Source of the DNA: Cognatishimia activa
GTDB lineage: Bacteria > Pseudomonadota > Alphaproteobacteria > Rhodobacterales > Rhodobacteraceae
NCBI RefSeq assembly: GCF_001458335.1
Contig: NZ_CYTO01000010.1
Span: 125,310-189,309 of the forward strand
Reading direction: 5' to 3'
Length of the DNA: 64,000 bases
A program made the position numbers and the translations under genes. Under the pieces are notes generated by a model, which searched no databases, was not told the DNA's origin, and was given only the letters and a program-made list of their open reading frames with translations. Numbering within the stretch: position 1 is the first letter of the stretch; every line of letters starts with the position of its first letter. Shown here piece after piece: positions 54,542-62,930 of the stretch.

Positions 54542-55258
54542 TTAGCCACCTAGGTCGTCTTTGGTTGGTGCGCGACCGTGCAGTCGTGTAAAGAGCTCTG
54601 TTTCATCCGTATTGTAGAAAAAGGGAACGCTTTGGCGCTGACTGGTGTCTGGCAGTCGATTTTGGATCTCGGCCAAAACAACTTCGGTGATGAATGGCAG
54701 ATCAAAACCACGAGCATTGGCAAGCGGCACCCATTGTAGGTGTGAGAGCTCATCGCTTGCCCGCGAAAAATCGTCGGGATCAGAATTGAGATCTTCGGCA
54801 TCTACAAGGAAAAATCGCGCATCAAACCGGCGGGGACGACCCGGTGGCGTTATGGCCCGAAAAACAAAGCTTAAGCCTTCGGCATGCGGCTTATGCCCTG
54901 TTTTAGCATAGGAATGCCAATCTTCGACCGGTGGCTGTTCCCAATCGCCTTTGGCACCGAGCACTAGGCCAGTTTCTTCCCAGAGTTCACGAATGGCCGC
55001 CGCAAACAAGGCGGTTGTTATTGTACTTGCAGTTTCTGGGCGCAAATCCTCGGCAAGTCGCGCTGCAGTTAGACCGGTCGGCGAAGAGGCAAGGGAGACC
55101 GCATGATCGCCCGCGTCTACCGCGCCACCGGGAAAGACAAATTTGTTAGGCATGAATGCGGCCTTGGAGCCGCGTTGACCCATCAAAACTTTGGGCTCAG
55201 TCGCTTTGTCTCTCAGCACAATCACTGTCGCCGCGTCGCGAATTGCCGTTTTGTCCAT
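54542..55258 (-). CDS. NUDIX hydrolase
   Basis: A 238-residue protein related to NUDT19-type NUDIX hydrolases: AATVIVLRDKATEPKVLMGQ, AAFMPNKFVFPGGAVDAGDH and the core box AAIRELWEETGLVLGAKGDW with the REXXEE-type glutamates (RELWEET). The insert between the GG and RE parts of the box is long, as in the NUDT19/CoA-pyrophosphatase-like subgroup, so a nucleotide-diphosphate or CoA-type substrate is possible. Its first 62 bases overlap the upstream DUF983 gene. Confidence 0.85.
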   Translation of the reverse strand: MDKTAIRDAATVIVLRDKATEPKVLMGQRGSKAAFMPNKFVFPGGAVDAGDHAVSLASSPTGLTAARLAEDLRPETASTITTALFAAAIRELWEETGLVLGAKGDWEQPPVEDWHSYAKTGHKPHAEGLSFVFRAITPPGRPRRFDARFFLVDAEDLNSDPDDFSRASDELSHLQWVPLANARGFDLPFITEVVLAEIQNRLPDTSQRQSVPFFYNTDETELFTRLHGRAPTKDDLGG

Positions 55259-55658
55259 GCCCCTTGCTCCCCGGATCTGATGCGTTCATCGCATTTTCTT
55301 GTCGCCATTCAAATGCAAGAACCGCACCCTTCATTCTAGGTAAAAGGTAGAGCGTTAGTGCGACACAGCCAACAGCTAGGATCGAAAACAAGGTCAAAGC
55401 GTCGGGACGTAATTTGTAATGGAGCACGTAAATTGCCAGCCCCATAATAGGAGCGACCAGAAGCAGAGTGAACAGCACAGGAAATAGCCCATAGCGGCGG
55501 ATCGACAAAGGTTCACCACATACAGAACATGGGCTGCGGACCGTTAGAAACGGCATAATTGCTGGGCCGCTTCCGCATTTCGGGCAGCGACGACGCCATC
55601 CTCGAAAGAGTGAGCGGGCGAGCGTGTTTTGATCTGTTTTGGCGATGAAATCCGACAA
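55197..55658 (-). CDS. DUF983 membrane protein
   Basis: A 153-residue DUF983 protein. An N-terminal zinc-ribbon-like part (RGWRRRCPKCGSGPAIMPFL, SPCSVCGEPLSIRRYG; CxxC pairs) is followed by two membrane helices (FPVLFTLLLVAPIMGLAIYV and LTLFSILAVGCVALTLYLLP). DUF983 genes are widespread in alphaproteobacteria, often near cytochrome oxidase genes, but no function is firmly known. The hydrophilic C-terminal tail is encoded in the 62-base overlap with the NUDIX gene. Confidence 0.85.
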   Translation of the reverse strand: MSDFIAKTDQNTLARSLFRGWRRRCPKCGSGPAIMPFLTVRSPCSVCGEPLSIRRYGLFPVLFTLLLVAPIMGLAIYVLHYKLRPDALTLFSILAVGCVALTLYLLPRMKGAVLAFEWRQENAMNASDPGSKGHGQNGNSRRGDSDCAERQSD

Positions 55659-55792
55659 ATGTACCTCTTACTTGCACCAAACTTGGGGCCATAAATCCAA
55701 GGCTCAAAGGGAAATGAGCGCGTCCGCGTCCTCGTGTCGCAAAGATCCAAGGGGGATTGAGGGAAAAATCGTCGATTCAAAACCGCATTCGC

Positions 55793-55808
55793 ATTTTTTC
55801 GAAAAAAT
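55793..55808. repeat. 16-base perfect palindrome between DUF983 and the EF-hand gene
   Basis: ATTTTTTCGAAAAAAT is a perfect palindrome in the 247-base divergent gap 55659-55905, about 98 bases before the EF-hand start and 135 before the DUF983 start. It is followed by a further T7 run. It could be an operator or an AT-rich curved segment. I see no other gene in this gap. Confidence 0.5.
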
Positions 55809-55905
55809 CCAATTTTTTTGCGACGGAAACTGCATGGCCCAGCGTTTGACCTTCTGAAAACGGGCAGCAAGCCGGTTTGGAAAAACGCAAAAAAGGAACC
55901 TGACT

Positions 55906-56379
55906 ATGAAACGTGCAGTATTGATCTCTGGTGTAACCGCATTTGCTCTGGCGCTGAGCGCTGGCGTTGTCGCTGCGAAAGGTGGCCACGGCGGCAAAGG
56001 TGGACCGCGAATGACCTTTGAACAGCTTGATCTAAATGGTGATGGCCAAGTCACCAAAGAGGAACTCGCCGCGCAAGCGACAGCGCGCTTTAATGAAGCG
56101 GACACCAATGGTGACGGCAATCTGTCGGCTGAAGAACTGGCTGCGGCCTCTGAACGCGCCAAAGAAGAGCGTATCGCGCGCATGATTGAAAAGCGCGATG
56201 AGAATGGCGATGGCGAGTTGAGCCAAGCGGAAATGCAACCCAATGAAGATCGTGCAAACAAGATGTTTGAACGTCTTGATGACAATGGCGACGGCGTGAT
56301 TTCCGCGGAAGAATTCGCCGAGATGAAAGGCAAGCGCAAAGGCAAGCGCGGCGATAAAGGCGAAAACGACCAAGGTTGA
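55906..56379 (+). CDS. Exported protein with four EF-hand motifs
   Basis: A 157-residue protein with a signal peptide (MKRAVLISGVTAFALALSAG, cleavage near VVAA-K) and four canonical 12-residue calcium loops: DLNGDGQVTKEE (42-53), DTNGDGNLSAEE (66-77), DENGDGELSQAE (98-109) and DDNGDGVISAEE (125-136). The tail is Lys/Gly-rich. All loops keep the Asp, Gly and terminal Glu needed for Ca2+ binding. It lies 90 bases before an ECF sigma factor gene with a metal-sensor-like protein two genes further on. Function is unknown; Ca2+ buffering or sensing in the periplasm is inferred. Confidence 0.85.
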   Translation: MKRAVLISGVTAFALALSAGVVAAKGGHGGKGGPRMTFEQLDLNGDGQVTKEELAAQATARFNEADTNGDGNLSAEELAAASERAKEERIARMIEKRDENGDGELSQAEMQPNEDRANKMFERLDDNGDGVISAEEFAEMKGKRKGKRGDKGENDQG

Positions 56380-56469
56380 TCTGAAAGCTTCGGTGGGCGC
56401 ATCGGAAACGGAGCGCCCCCAAATTGATTGATGTGGGGACATCAACCCGCTACTCCAACTGGGATGGAT

Positions 56470-57048
56470 ATGCCGCGAGACAGCTTTCAAGACGCAAGCG
56501 ATGAGGCGCTATTGGTTCTTTATGCCAATGGTGATCCCGAGGCGGCCCGCGCATTGACCTTGCGGTTGACGCCAAAGGTGATGGGCCATGCCTATCGCAT
56601 GTTGGGGGAACGCAGCGAAGCAGAAGATGTGGCGCAAGAAGCGTTGATCCGTCTTTGGAAGCTCGCGCCAGATTGGCGGCAGGGTGAGGCGAAAATCACC
56701 ACTTGGCTGTACCGGGTTGTTGCCAACCTTTGTACCGACCGGCTGCGCAAAACCAAGGGTGTCGATCTAGACGCGATCCCGGAACCAGAAGACGAGGCGG
56801 CCAGCGCCGTCGAGCAGATACAACACAAATCGCGCCTTGATGCATTGCAGGCGGGGCTCAACACATTGCCAGAACGGCAGAAACAGGCGGTTATTCTGCG
56901 TCACATAGAAGGGTTGAGTAACCCCGAGATTGCAGAGATCATGGAAGTCGGCGTTGAAGCTGTCGAAAGCCTGACCGCACGAGGAAAACGCGCGCTTGCC
57001 AATGCATTGGCCGGGCGCAAAGAAGAATTGGGGTATTCTGATGGCTGA
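56470..57048 (+). CDS. ECF-type RNA polymerase sigma factor
   Basis: An extracytoplasmic-function sigma factor of about 192 residues. Region 2: LTPKVMGHAYRMLGERSEAE, DVAQEALIRLWKLAPDW and KITTWLYRVVANLCTDRLRK. Region 4: GLNTLPERQKQAVILRHIEG, LSNPEIAEIMEVGVEAVESL, then TARGKRALANAL. ATG 56470 has a GGGATGG-type site at 56461; ATG 56464 is also in frame. The stop overlaps the next ATG, consistent with an adjacent anti-sigma gene. The target promoters are unknown. Confidence 0.9.
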   Translation: MPRDSFQDASDEALLVLYANGDPEAARALTLRLTPKVMGHAYRMLGERSEAEDVAQEALIRLWKLAPDWRQGEAKITTWLYRVVANLCTDRLRKTKGVDLDAIPEPEDEAASAVEQIQHKSRLDALQAGLNTLPERQKQAVILRHIEGLSNPEIAEIMEVGVEAVESLTARGKRALANALAGRKEELGYSDG

Positions 57049-57433
57049 TAAAATGGCTGGAAAACAGAATATGGATGATCTGTTGGACGATCTTTTTGCG
57101 GAGGCCAAGGCAGATAGCTCGCCGGCCCCGACAGAAGATTTCATGGCGCGAGTTTTGGCGGATGCAGAACGTTTGCAGCCAGAGGCGCCTCCAGTGGCTG
57201 CATCGCCCGCGACGGTACCGTCGCGTGGATTGTTGGCCACTCTGTTTGCGACGCTGGGCGGCTGGCAAGGCACTGGCGGATTGGTCGCTGCAACCATGGC
57301 CAGCGTCTGGATCGGGTTTTCAGGCGCCGATAGCCTAACGGTCGAGGGGTTGCAGGCCGTTGTGTCAGGGGACACGGAATTCTACCTGTCTGATCTCGGC
57401 GGTGACTTTAGTTTTGATCTTGGGGAAGGATGA
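57041..57433 (+). CDS. Small membrane protein, candidate anti-sigma partner
   Basis: A protein of about 130 residues I cannot place in a named family. The acidic N-terminus (MADKMAGKQNMDDLLDDLFA, PTEDFMARVLADAERLQP) is followed by a proline/alanine linker, one hydrophobic stretch (GGLVAATMASVWIGFSGAD, about residues 84-102) and an acidic C-terminal tail (FYLSDLGGDFSFDLGEG). No zinc HxxxCxxC anti-sigma motif is present. ATG 57041 overlaps the sigma stop by 8 bases, strongly suggesting co-translation and a regulatory partnership. Confidence 0.7.
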   Translation: MADKMAGKQNMDDLLDDLFAEAKADSSPAPTEDFMARVLADAERLQPEAPPVAASPATVPSRGLLATLFATLGGWQGTGGLVAATMASVWIGFSGADSLTVEGLQAVVSGDTEFYLSDLGGDFSFDLGEG

Positions 57434-57437
57434 GCGG

Positions 57438-57974
57438 ATGAGTGACGAAACACCACAAGCAAAAACCCCGATGCGCCGTAGTCTACGCGTGCTTTTGTTT
57501 GCTTCGTTGGCAGCCAACTTAATCGTTGTCGGGCTGGTCGCAGGGGCAGTGTTTGGCAAGGATCGTCAAGGCGTTAAGCCACCTCGCAGTGGCGACTTCA
57601 TGGGGGCTTACACACGGGCATTGCCCGACGAGGATCGCCGCGCCATTGGCAAATCAATCCGCGAGTACCACCGCAAATCAGGGATCGGTCGTGACCAGGC
57701 GCGGGCCCAGTTCCAAGAGATGCTGGCGATGCTGCGCGCCACGCCTTTTGATGCAGGCGCGATGACCGAGCGTCTTGAATTGCAAGCGCAGGCTGCCTTT
57801 GATCGCCGTCAAGCGGCACAGGTGTTTTGGTTGGAGCGTGTCGAAGCGATGAGCGACGCCGAACGCCAAGACTATGCAGATCAAATCGAGGCGCAGCTCA
57901 AGCGCTTGCCGCGTAATAAACCCAACGGCAAGCCAGACAAACCAGCCAAAGCTCCGAACAACGATGGCTACTAA
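57438..57974 (+). CDS. Periplasmic heavy-metal-sensor-like protein (Spy/CnrX type)
   Basis: A 178-residue protein with an N-terminal membrane anchor (LRVLLFASLAANLIVVGLVA, about residues 16-35) and a helical periplasmic domain: YTRALPDEDRRAIGKSIREY, REYHRKSGIGRDQARAQFQE, MLAMLRATPFDAGAMTERLE and AAFDRRQAAQVFWLERVEAM. This fits the metal-resistance/CnrX-Spy-like group, which senses periplasmic metal or unfolded protein and acts on an ECF sigma. It is four bases after the preceding gene. The Pro/Lys-rich tail is low complexity. Confidence 0.78.
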   Translation: MSDETPQAKTPMRRSLRVLLFASLAANLIVVGLVAGAVFGKDRQGVKPPRSGDFMGAYTRALPDEDRRAIGKSIREYHRKSGIGRDQARAQFQEMLAMLRATPFDAGAMTERLELQAQAAFDRRQAAQVFWLERVEAMSDAERQDYADQIEAQLKRLPRNKPNGKPDKPAKAPNNDGY

Positions 57975-57989
57975 GCGAGGTGAGGAGGG

Positions 57990-59372
57990 TCAGGCGTGCT
58001 CTTTCGCAAACCTGACCTGATCGCGGCCCCGTAATTTTGCGTCATAAAGCGCAGAGTCTGCTTGTTCGATGAGGGCATTGACCGGTTTCGTGAGGTGTCC
58101 GCACCCGCCCATGGTCACGCCGATGCTCATCGTGACAGAAATGCGTTTGTTGATGCTTGAAACCTGAACAGGGCGTTCGCGCATTACGGAACACATATCT
58201 AACGCCATTCGGTTTGCTCGTTCGGGTGTGGTTTCGGGCATCGCGATCAAGAACTCTTCGCCGCCAATGCGAGCGACGAGATCAACTGGGCGTAGATGTT
58301 CGCGCAGGCGGCGCGCCGCTTCTGTTAATACTGCATCTCCCGTGGCGTGGCCAAACTGATCATTCACTTGTTTGAAATGATCAAGGTCGGCAATCATGAT
58401 CGCAAATTGCTGTTTCTTGAGCTTTGCGCGGCTACAAAGGCGCTCCACGTGCGGCAGTGCGTAACGGCGATTAAAGAGACCGGTCAACGGATCGGTGACC
58501 GCCGCATCCAAACCAATCGTAACGTTGTCGCGCAAGCGATCCGAGAGCCTCTTCTGCGATGCCAGGGTCGAAATCCTCAGGCTCATTTCGTCGGGGTCAA
58601 ATCCGTTCATCATGACGTCGTGCGCACCAAGGTCCATGGCGTCAACTAGGATCCTGCGTCGTTCATCATCCACGACCACCAGAATGCCAGAATGACGTGT
58701 TGAGGCGCGCGCGCGGATCTCAGCGATCAGACGCAAGGCCGTATCTGGTTTCTGGCGGTCGACGGCGATGACAAAAACGTCCGGAACCTTTGATCCAGAA
58801 AGGTGTTTGAGCGTGTCTGAATGAATTGTGGGAGTGATCCTGTAGGGCATCATTGTTTTCAGCACGGTGGCCCACCGGATCGAAGTTGCACTTTCGGGTG
58901 TGGTCACATGTATTTGTGATTGTGCGACAAAACTTGTGGTCGTTTCCGCGAATCCCATTGCCTGGCCGGTCTTTTGGCGCAACTCACTTTCTTCCGCTGT
59001 CTCAAGACTGCGTAGTAAGCTGCGCAATCGTGCGAATAGAAATACATCGTCAATCGGGCGCACCAAAACATCATTCGCCCCGGCTTTTAGGGCAGCTAAC
59101 CGCATTTCGCGATCATGTTGGCTGCTGATCACCAAGATTGGTAAATGCGATGTTTTGGGGCCTGTTTTCAACCGACGACAAAACGCGATGGCGTCAGCGC
59201 TCTCCAAATGAGCATTAACCATAACAAGGTCGATGGCTTCATTTTGCAGAATAACGTCGGCCTCGTTTGGGTCGGCCGCCTGAATAACCTTATAAAACGC
59301 GTTGCTTAGCCTAACCTTTAGGACAATGCGATTGGTCGCAATGCTATCCACAATCAGAATCTTACCGGGCAT
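57990..59372 (-). CDS. pleD: PleD-like response regulator with GGDEF diguanylate cyclase
   Basis: A 460-residue protein: receiver 1 (1-120), receiver-like 2 (about 165-275) and GGDEF (about 285-460). The cyclase site is intact (RIGGEEF, residues 368-374) with an RxxD inhibitory site (R361, D364), so c-di-GMP synthesis with feedback is expected. Receiver 1 has Asn53 where PleD has the phosphorylated Asp, Arg105 where it has Lys and only one Asp of the acidic pair (ILIVDS). It is therefore probably not activated by phosphorylation. Start MPGKILIVDS at 59372; a DUF3572 gene is divergent. Confidence 0.88.
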   Translation of the reverse strand: MPGKILIVDSIATNRIVLKVRLSNAFYKVIQAADPNEADVILQNEAIDLVMVNAHLESADAIAFCRRLKTGPKTSHLPILVISSQHDREMRLAALKAGANDVLVRPIDDVFLFARLRSLLRSLETAEESELRQKTGQAMGFAETTTSFVAQSQIHVTTPESATSIRWATVLKTMMPYRITPTIHSDTLKHLSGSKVPDVFVIAVDRQKPDTALRLIAEIRARASTRHSGILVVVDDERRRILVDAMDLGAHDVMMNGFDPDEMSLRISTLASQKRLSDRLRDNVTIGLDAAVTDPLTGLFNRRYALPHVERLCSRAKLKKQQFAIMIADLDHFKQVNDQFGHATGDAVLTEAARRLREHLRPVDLVARIGGEEFLIAMPETTPERANRMALDMCSVMRERPVQVSSINKRISVTMSIGVTMGGCGHLTKPVNALIEQADSALYDAKLRGRDQVRFAKEHA

Positions 59373-59448
59373 TTGTCCTGTCCTTGCCAAGTGATGCGCT
59401 CTATTTGTAAGGACATTGGTTAAGAAACCATTTCGAAGGTTAACTAAA

Positions 59449-59733
59449 TTGTCTTTTTCTCCCGAATCCGCTGAAACCCTTGCTTTACAGGCGCTTGCAT
59501 GGCTGTCGGGCAATGATGAGTTAATGCCAATTTTCATGGGCAGTACTGGCGTTTCCGTAGATGATTTGAAAACCCAAGCTGGTGATCCGGCTTTTTTGGC
59601 CTCTGTTCTTGATTTCATCATCATGGATGATCAATGGGTGATCGCTTTTTGCGATGCCCAAAATTTGGAATACACCGCTCCAATGATGGCTCGGCAGGTG
59701 TTGCCGGGTGGCGAACAGGTGAATTGGACCTAG
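59449..59733 (+). CDS. DUF3572 protein
   Basis: A protein of about 94 residues of the alphaproteobacterial DUF3572 family: AETLALQALAWLSGNDELMP, FMGSTGVSVDDLKTQAGDPA and FIIMDDQWVIAFCDAQNLEY. No enzymatic motif or function is known. TTG 49-coded start at position 59449 has GAAGG at 59435-59439; there is no ATG. It is divergent from pleD across a 76-base gap, an association I recall from related genomes. Confidence 0.82.
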   Translation: MSFSPESAETLALQALAWLSGNDELMPIFMGSTGVSVDDLKTQAGDPAFLASVLDFIIMDDQWVIAFCDAQNLEYTAPMMARQVLPGGEQVNWT

Positions 59734-59809
59734 GCAAAAGATCGTTTTGACCTAACACCCTGCGCGTGTCAGAAGGCGCTTGATTTAAAGCGACAGCACA
59801 GGTGATCCG

Positions 59810-60502
59810 ATGCAGGTTCAGGGGCTTCTTTTTGACAAAGACGGTACGTTGTTTGATTTCAACGAAACATGGAGCAATTGGACCGTTGGCATCATCGATC
59901 ATTTCGCCGAAGGCAGCGCTGAGCTTGCGGCTCATATCGCGACAACGATCCAATTTAATCTCAGCGAACGCGTTTTCTTACCGAGTAGTCCCATCATAGC
60001 TGGCACAAACCGAGAAGCGGCCGAGCTTGTCGCATCCGCTTTGGCGGATGCAGATGTCGACTATGTTGAAACCTACCTTGCGCAAGCAGCCGCCAAAGCG
60101 CCCCTTGCGCCCGTGGTTCCATTGGGGCCGCTGTTGACGGAATTTCGAAGCCAAGGCCTCAAGCTTGGCGTCATGACGAATGACACTGAGCGAGGCGCGC
60201 GCGCCCATTTGAGCGAAGCCAATGCCTTGGAATTGTTTGATTTTGTGGCGGGTCACGACAGCGGATTCGGAGCAAAGCCAGACCCTGACCCCCTCTTGGC
60301 ATTTGCCCAGAAACAAGAACTTGATCCGCGAAACGTTGTCATGGTCGGCGACAGTACGCACGATCTGATTGCGGGGCGTCGTGCGGGCATGATGACCATT
60401 GGTGTTTTGACAGGGCCAGCAAAGGAAGAAGAACTGGCCCATTATGCAGACTATATTTTGCCCCATATCGGCCATCTGCCGAATTGGTTAGGTCGCGGCT
60501 AA
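59810..60502 (+). CDS. HAD-superfamily hydrolase, phosphoglycolate phosphatase-like
   Basis: A 230-residue HAD phosphatase: motif I LLFDKDGTLFDFNETW, a helical cap, motif II KLGVMTNDTERGARAHL, the Lys in GFGAKPDPDPLLAFAQK and motif IV VVMVGDSTHDLIAGRRAGMM. The layout is that of Gph-like or beta-phosphoglucomutase-like phosphatases; the substrate is open. It is 76 bases after DUF3572 and 38 bases before the DUF4153 gene, on the same strand. Confidence 0.87.
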   Translation: MQVQGLLFDKDGTLFDFNETWSNWTVGIIDHFAEGSAELAAHIATTIQFNLSERVFLPSSPIIAGTNREAAELVASALADADVDYVETYLAQAAAKAPLAPVVPLGPLLTEFRSQGLKLGVMTNDTERGARAHLSEANALELFDFVAGHDSGFGAKPDPDPLLAFAQKQELDPRNVVMVGDSTHDLIAGRRAGMMTIGVLTGPAKEEELAHYADYILPHIGHLPNWLGRG

Positions 60503-60540
60503 GCGCATGTTGTAAGCTCACCCAAAACAAGGGGCGAGCA

Positions 60541-62289
60541 ATGCAATCAACGCGTTCACAACACAGTTCAGAAAAACAACATCTCTGGATGGCTCTTTTG
60601 GGCGGGCTTGCAGGTCTGTCCATGTGGGTTCTCTTCGAGCTTCTGACGGATATCGTTGAAAACCAACGGCTTCTTCTCTGGCTTGCGAGCGCGACGGTTG
60701 GATTTTTCGTGCTTATTTTTGCGCTGCTGGGCAGCTTGCGTTGGCGTGATGCGATGATGGGCGCATTGCTCTTGGCGCTGGTCGATGCCGCCTTGCTGTA
60801 CTGGGCAAGCAACCGGTTTCTGGTTGTCGAAAACCTGCTGGACGAGAGCTATGCGCTGCTGGCTTGGGGTGTGGTTTTGCTGATAGGCGCGCCCTTTATG
60901 GCCGCCGCATTGCAGGGCAGGGCGCGTGACTATGCCGCGCTGTTTGACATCTCTTGGGGGATCGTCGTGCGCTATGGGGCTGCTTGGGTTTTCGTTGGGC
61001 TGTTTTGGGGCCTGCTGATGCTGTCGAACGAATTGCTAGAGATCGTTGGGATCACAATTATCGACGATCTGATTGATCTTGACCCGGTGCCTTATCTGCT
61101 AACCGGCGCAGCGCTTGGGTTGGCGCTATCGGTTGCTCAGGAGTTGTCAGACTTCATTTCGCCTTACCTGCCGCTGCGACTGTTGCGGTTGCTGTTGCCC
61201 ATGGTGCTGTTGGTTGTGACGGTCTTTATCGTCGCGCTGCCGATTCAAGGGCTGTCGCAATTGTTCGGAGACTTCTCTGCAGCAGCGATCCTCATGAGCG
61301 TTGCAATTGCGGCAATTTCCCTGATTTCATCAGCTTTGGATCGGGTGGATTCAGATGGCGTGCAATCTAAGATGATGACCTTTGCGACGCGCGGGCTTGC
61401 ACTTTTACTTCCGATCTTAGCCGGGCTTGCCACGTGGGCCATTTGGGTGCGGGTGTCGACTTACGGCTGGACGCCGGAGCGTGCGGCTGCGAGCCTCGCG
61501 GCGCTTTTGATCCTAGCTTATGGGGTGATCTATGGCCTTGCCGTATTGCAAGGCAATGGTTGGCGACGCATGATCCGGCAAGGCAATATTGGCATGGCTT
61601 TGACAGTGTTGGGCCTATCGATGCTCTGGATGACGCCACTCATGGACGCTCAGAGGCTTTCTGCACATTCACAGATCAGCCGTTATTTGGGTGGCCTCAC
61701 AGAAGCCGAAGGGTTCCCTGCTTGGGAAATCACGCATTCTTGGGGTCTTGCGGGCCAAAATGCGGTGGCGGAATTGCAGTCACTGGATGCAGAGGGCCAT
61801 GGTGCTCTCTTAGAAAAACTGACACGTGCTGCAGATTTAAATCGGTGGGAATTTAACCAAAGTGAGGGCAAGCCGAGCTTTGCCGCCCTTTCTCAACAGA
61901 TTGAAGAGCAGCTGAAAGTTTGGCCCGAAGATCACAAGGTTCCAGCGGAATACTTCTCAAATAGTTCGCGCCATCAGCTAAATGGGTGGGTAGACGCGTG
62001 CAGCCGTGAAAAAGAGCGTCCGTGTACGCTGGTTTTCGGTCCATTCGGACACCAAGGAACTGAAACGTCTCTCTTTTTTGTTCCAGAGGCTGAAGGAGGC
62101 GCTGAGGGGTATGGCGCGTCACTGGAGAACAATCAGGAGCCCTATTTCTATCCGCTCATGCGGCATGATGGGTATCGCCGCTTGACTGAAGATCAATATC
62201 AAAAACTGATCGCCGGGGGCTACCGCATTGGCTCAGCAAGTCGCAAATCCCTATGGTTTGGCGATGTCGAAATAACTAGCGACAATTGA
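60541..62289 (+). CDS. DUF4153 integral membrane protein
   Basis: A membrane protein of about 582 residues of the DUF4153 type. The N-terminal two thirds contain about a dozen hydrophobic helices (MALLGGLAGLSMWVLFELLT, LLLPMVLLVVTVFIVALPIQ, LALLLPILAGLATWAIWVRV). The C-terminal 190 residues are soluble and probably periplasmic (YLGGLTEAEGFPAWEITHSW, CSREKERPCTLVFGPFGHQG, ENNQEPYFYPLMRHDGYRRL). Function unknown. ATG 60541 follows a GGGGCGAG site. Confidence 0.83.
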   Translation: MQSTRSQHSSEKQHLWMALLGGLAGLSMWVLFELLTDIVENQRLLLWLASATVGFFVLIFALLGSLRWRDAMMGALLLALVDAALLYWASNRFLVVENLLDESYALLAWGVVLLIGAPFMAAALQGRARDYAALFDISWGIVVRYGAAWVFVGLFWGLLMLSNELLEIVGITIIDDLIDLDPVPYLLTGAALGLALSVAQELSDFISPYLPLRLLRLLLPMVLLVVTVFIVALPIQGLSQLFGDFSAAAILMSVAIAAISLISSALDRVDSDGVQSKMMTFATRGLALLLPILAGLATWAIWVRVSTYGWTPERAAASLAALLILAYGVIYGLAVLQGNGWRRMIRQGNIGMALTVLGLSMLWMTPLMDAQRLSAHSQISRYLGGLTEAEGFPAWEITHSWGLAGQNAVAELQSLDAEGHGALLEKLTRAADLNRWEFNQSEGKPSFAALSQQIEEQLKVWPEDHKVPAEYFSNSSRHQLNGWVDACSREKERPCTLVFGPFGHQGTETSLFFVPEAEGGAEGYGASLENNQEPYFYPLMRHDGYRRLTEDQYQKLIAGGYRIGSASRKSLWFGDVEITSDN

Positions 62290-62354
62290 ATTTATTGGAG
62301 AAATCTTAAAACCCTTGGTCTGATACTAAGCCTCAATTGAAGGCGAGGGTGTAA

Positions 62355-62930
62355 ATGCACGGGTTGATCAACCGAGCGGTCGAGTGCTTTGTGCGCGATA
62401 CATATGGTGACGCAAAATGGCTCTCCGCCGCACGCCGTGCGGGGCTCCAAACACCGCAATTTGAGGCGATGCTGCACTATGATGATGAAATCACTTCGGT
62501 TGTTGTCGACTCTGTTGCTGCCGAGCTGGACCTGCCGGTGCCGACGGTTCTGGAAGACATCGGAACCTACTTGGTAAGCAGCAAATCAGAGCAAGCGCCA
62601 CGTCGCTTGCTGCGCTTTAGCGGTGTCACTTTCCTTGAGTTTCTGCATTCGCTCGATGATCTGCGCGACCGTGCGCGACTGGCTCTTGAGGACCTGGATT
62701 TACCAGAACTCAAGCTGCAAGATCATGGAGGTCATTGTTACAGCCTTGAATGTAGGCACGACTACACTGGATTCAGTTACGTGTTCATGGGCGTCCTGCG
62801 CACGATGGCTGATGACTACGGAGCACTTGTCTTTCTGGAAACCACAAACAATCGGGACATTAATATCCAGCTATTCCAAGAGGAATTCAGCGCCGGGCGT
62901 CGATTTGAGCTGGGAGCAAAGCCCGCATGA
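62355..62930 (+). CDS. H-NOX-like (heme NO-binding fold) protein with altered heme site
   Basis: A 191-residue HNOB/H-NOX-fold protein: MHGLINRAVECFVRDTYGDA, VLEDIGTYLVSSKS, FLEFLHSLDDLRDRARLALE and FSYVFMGVLRTMADDYGALV. Classical H-NOX proteins bind heme through a His in a D-x-(V/I/L)-H block and through YxSxR. Here the aligned position is Arg104 (DDLRDRA) and no YxSxR is present; His98 in EFLHSL is the nearest histidine. It is translationally coupled (ATGA) to a GGDEF cyclase, so it probably senses a ligand and controls c-di-GMP. Confidence 0.82.
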   Translation: MHGLINRAVECFVRDTYGDAKWLSAARRAGLQTPQFEAMLHYDDEITSVVVDSVAAELDLPVPTVLEDIGTYLVSSKSEQAPRRLLRFSGVTFLEFLHSLDDLRDRARLALEDLDLPELKLQDHGGHCYSLECRHDYTGFSYVFMGVLRTMADDYGALVFLETTNNRDINIQLFQEEFSAGRRFELGAKPA

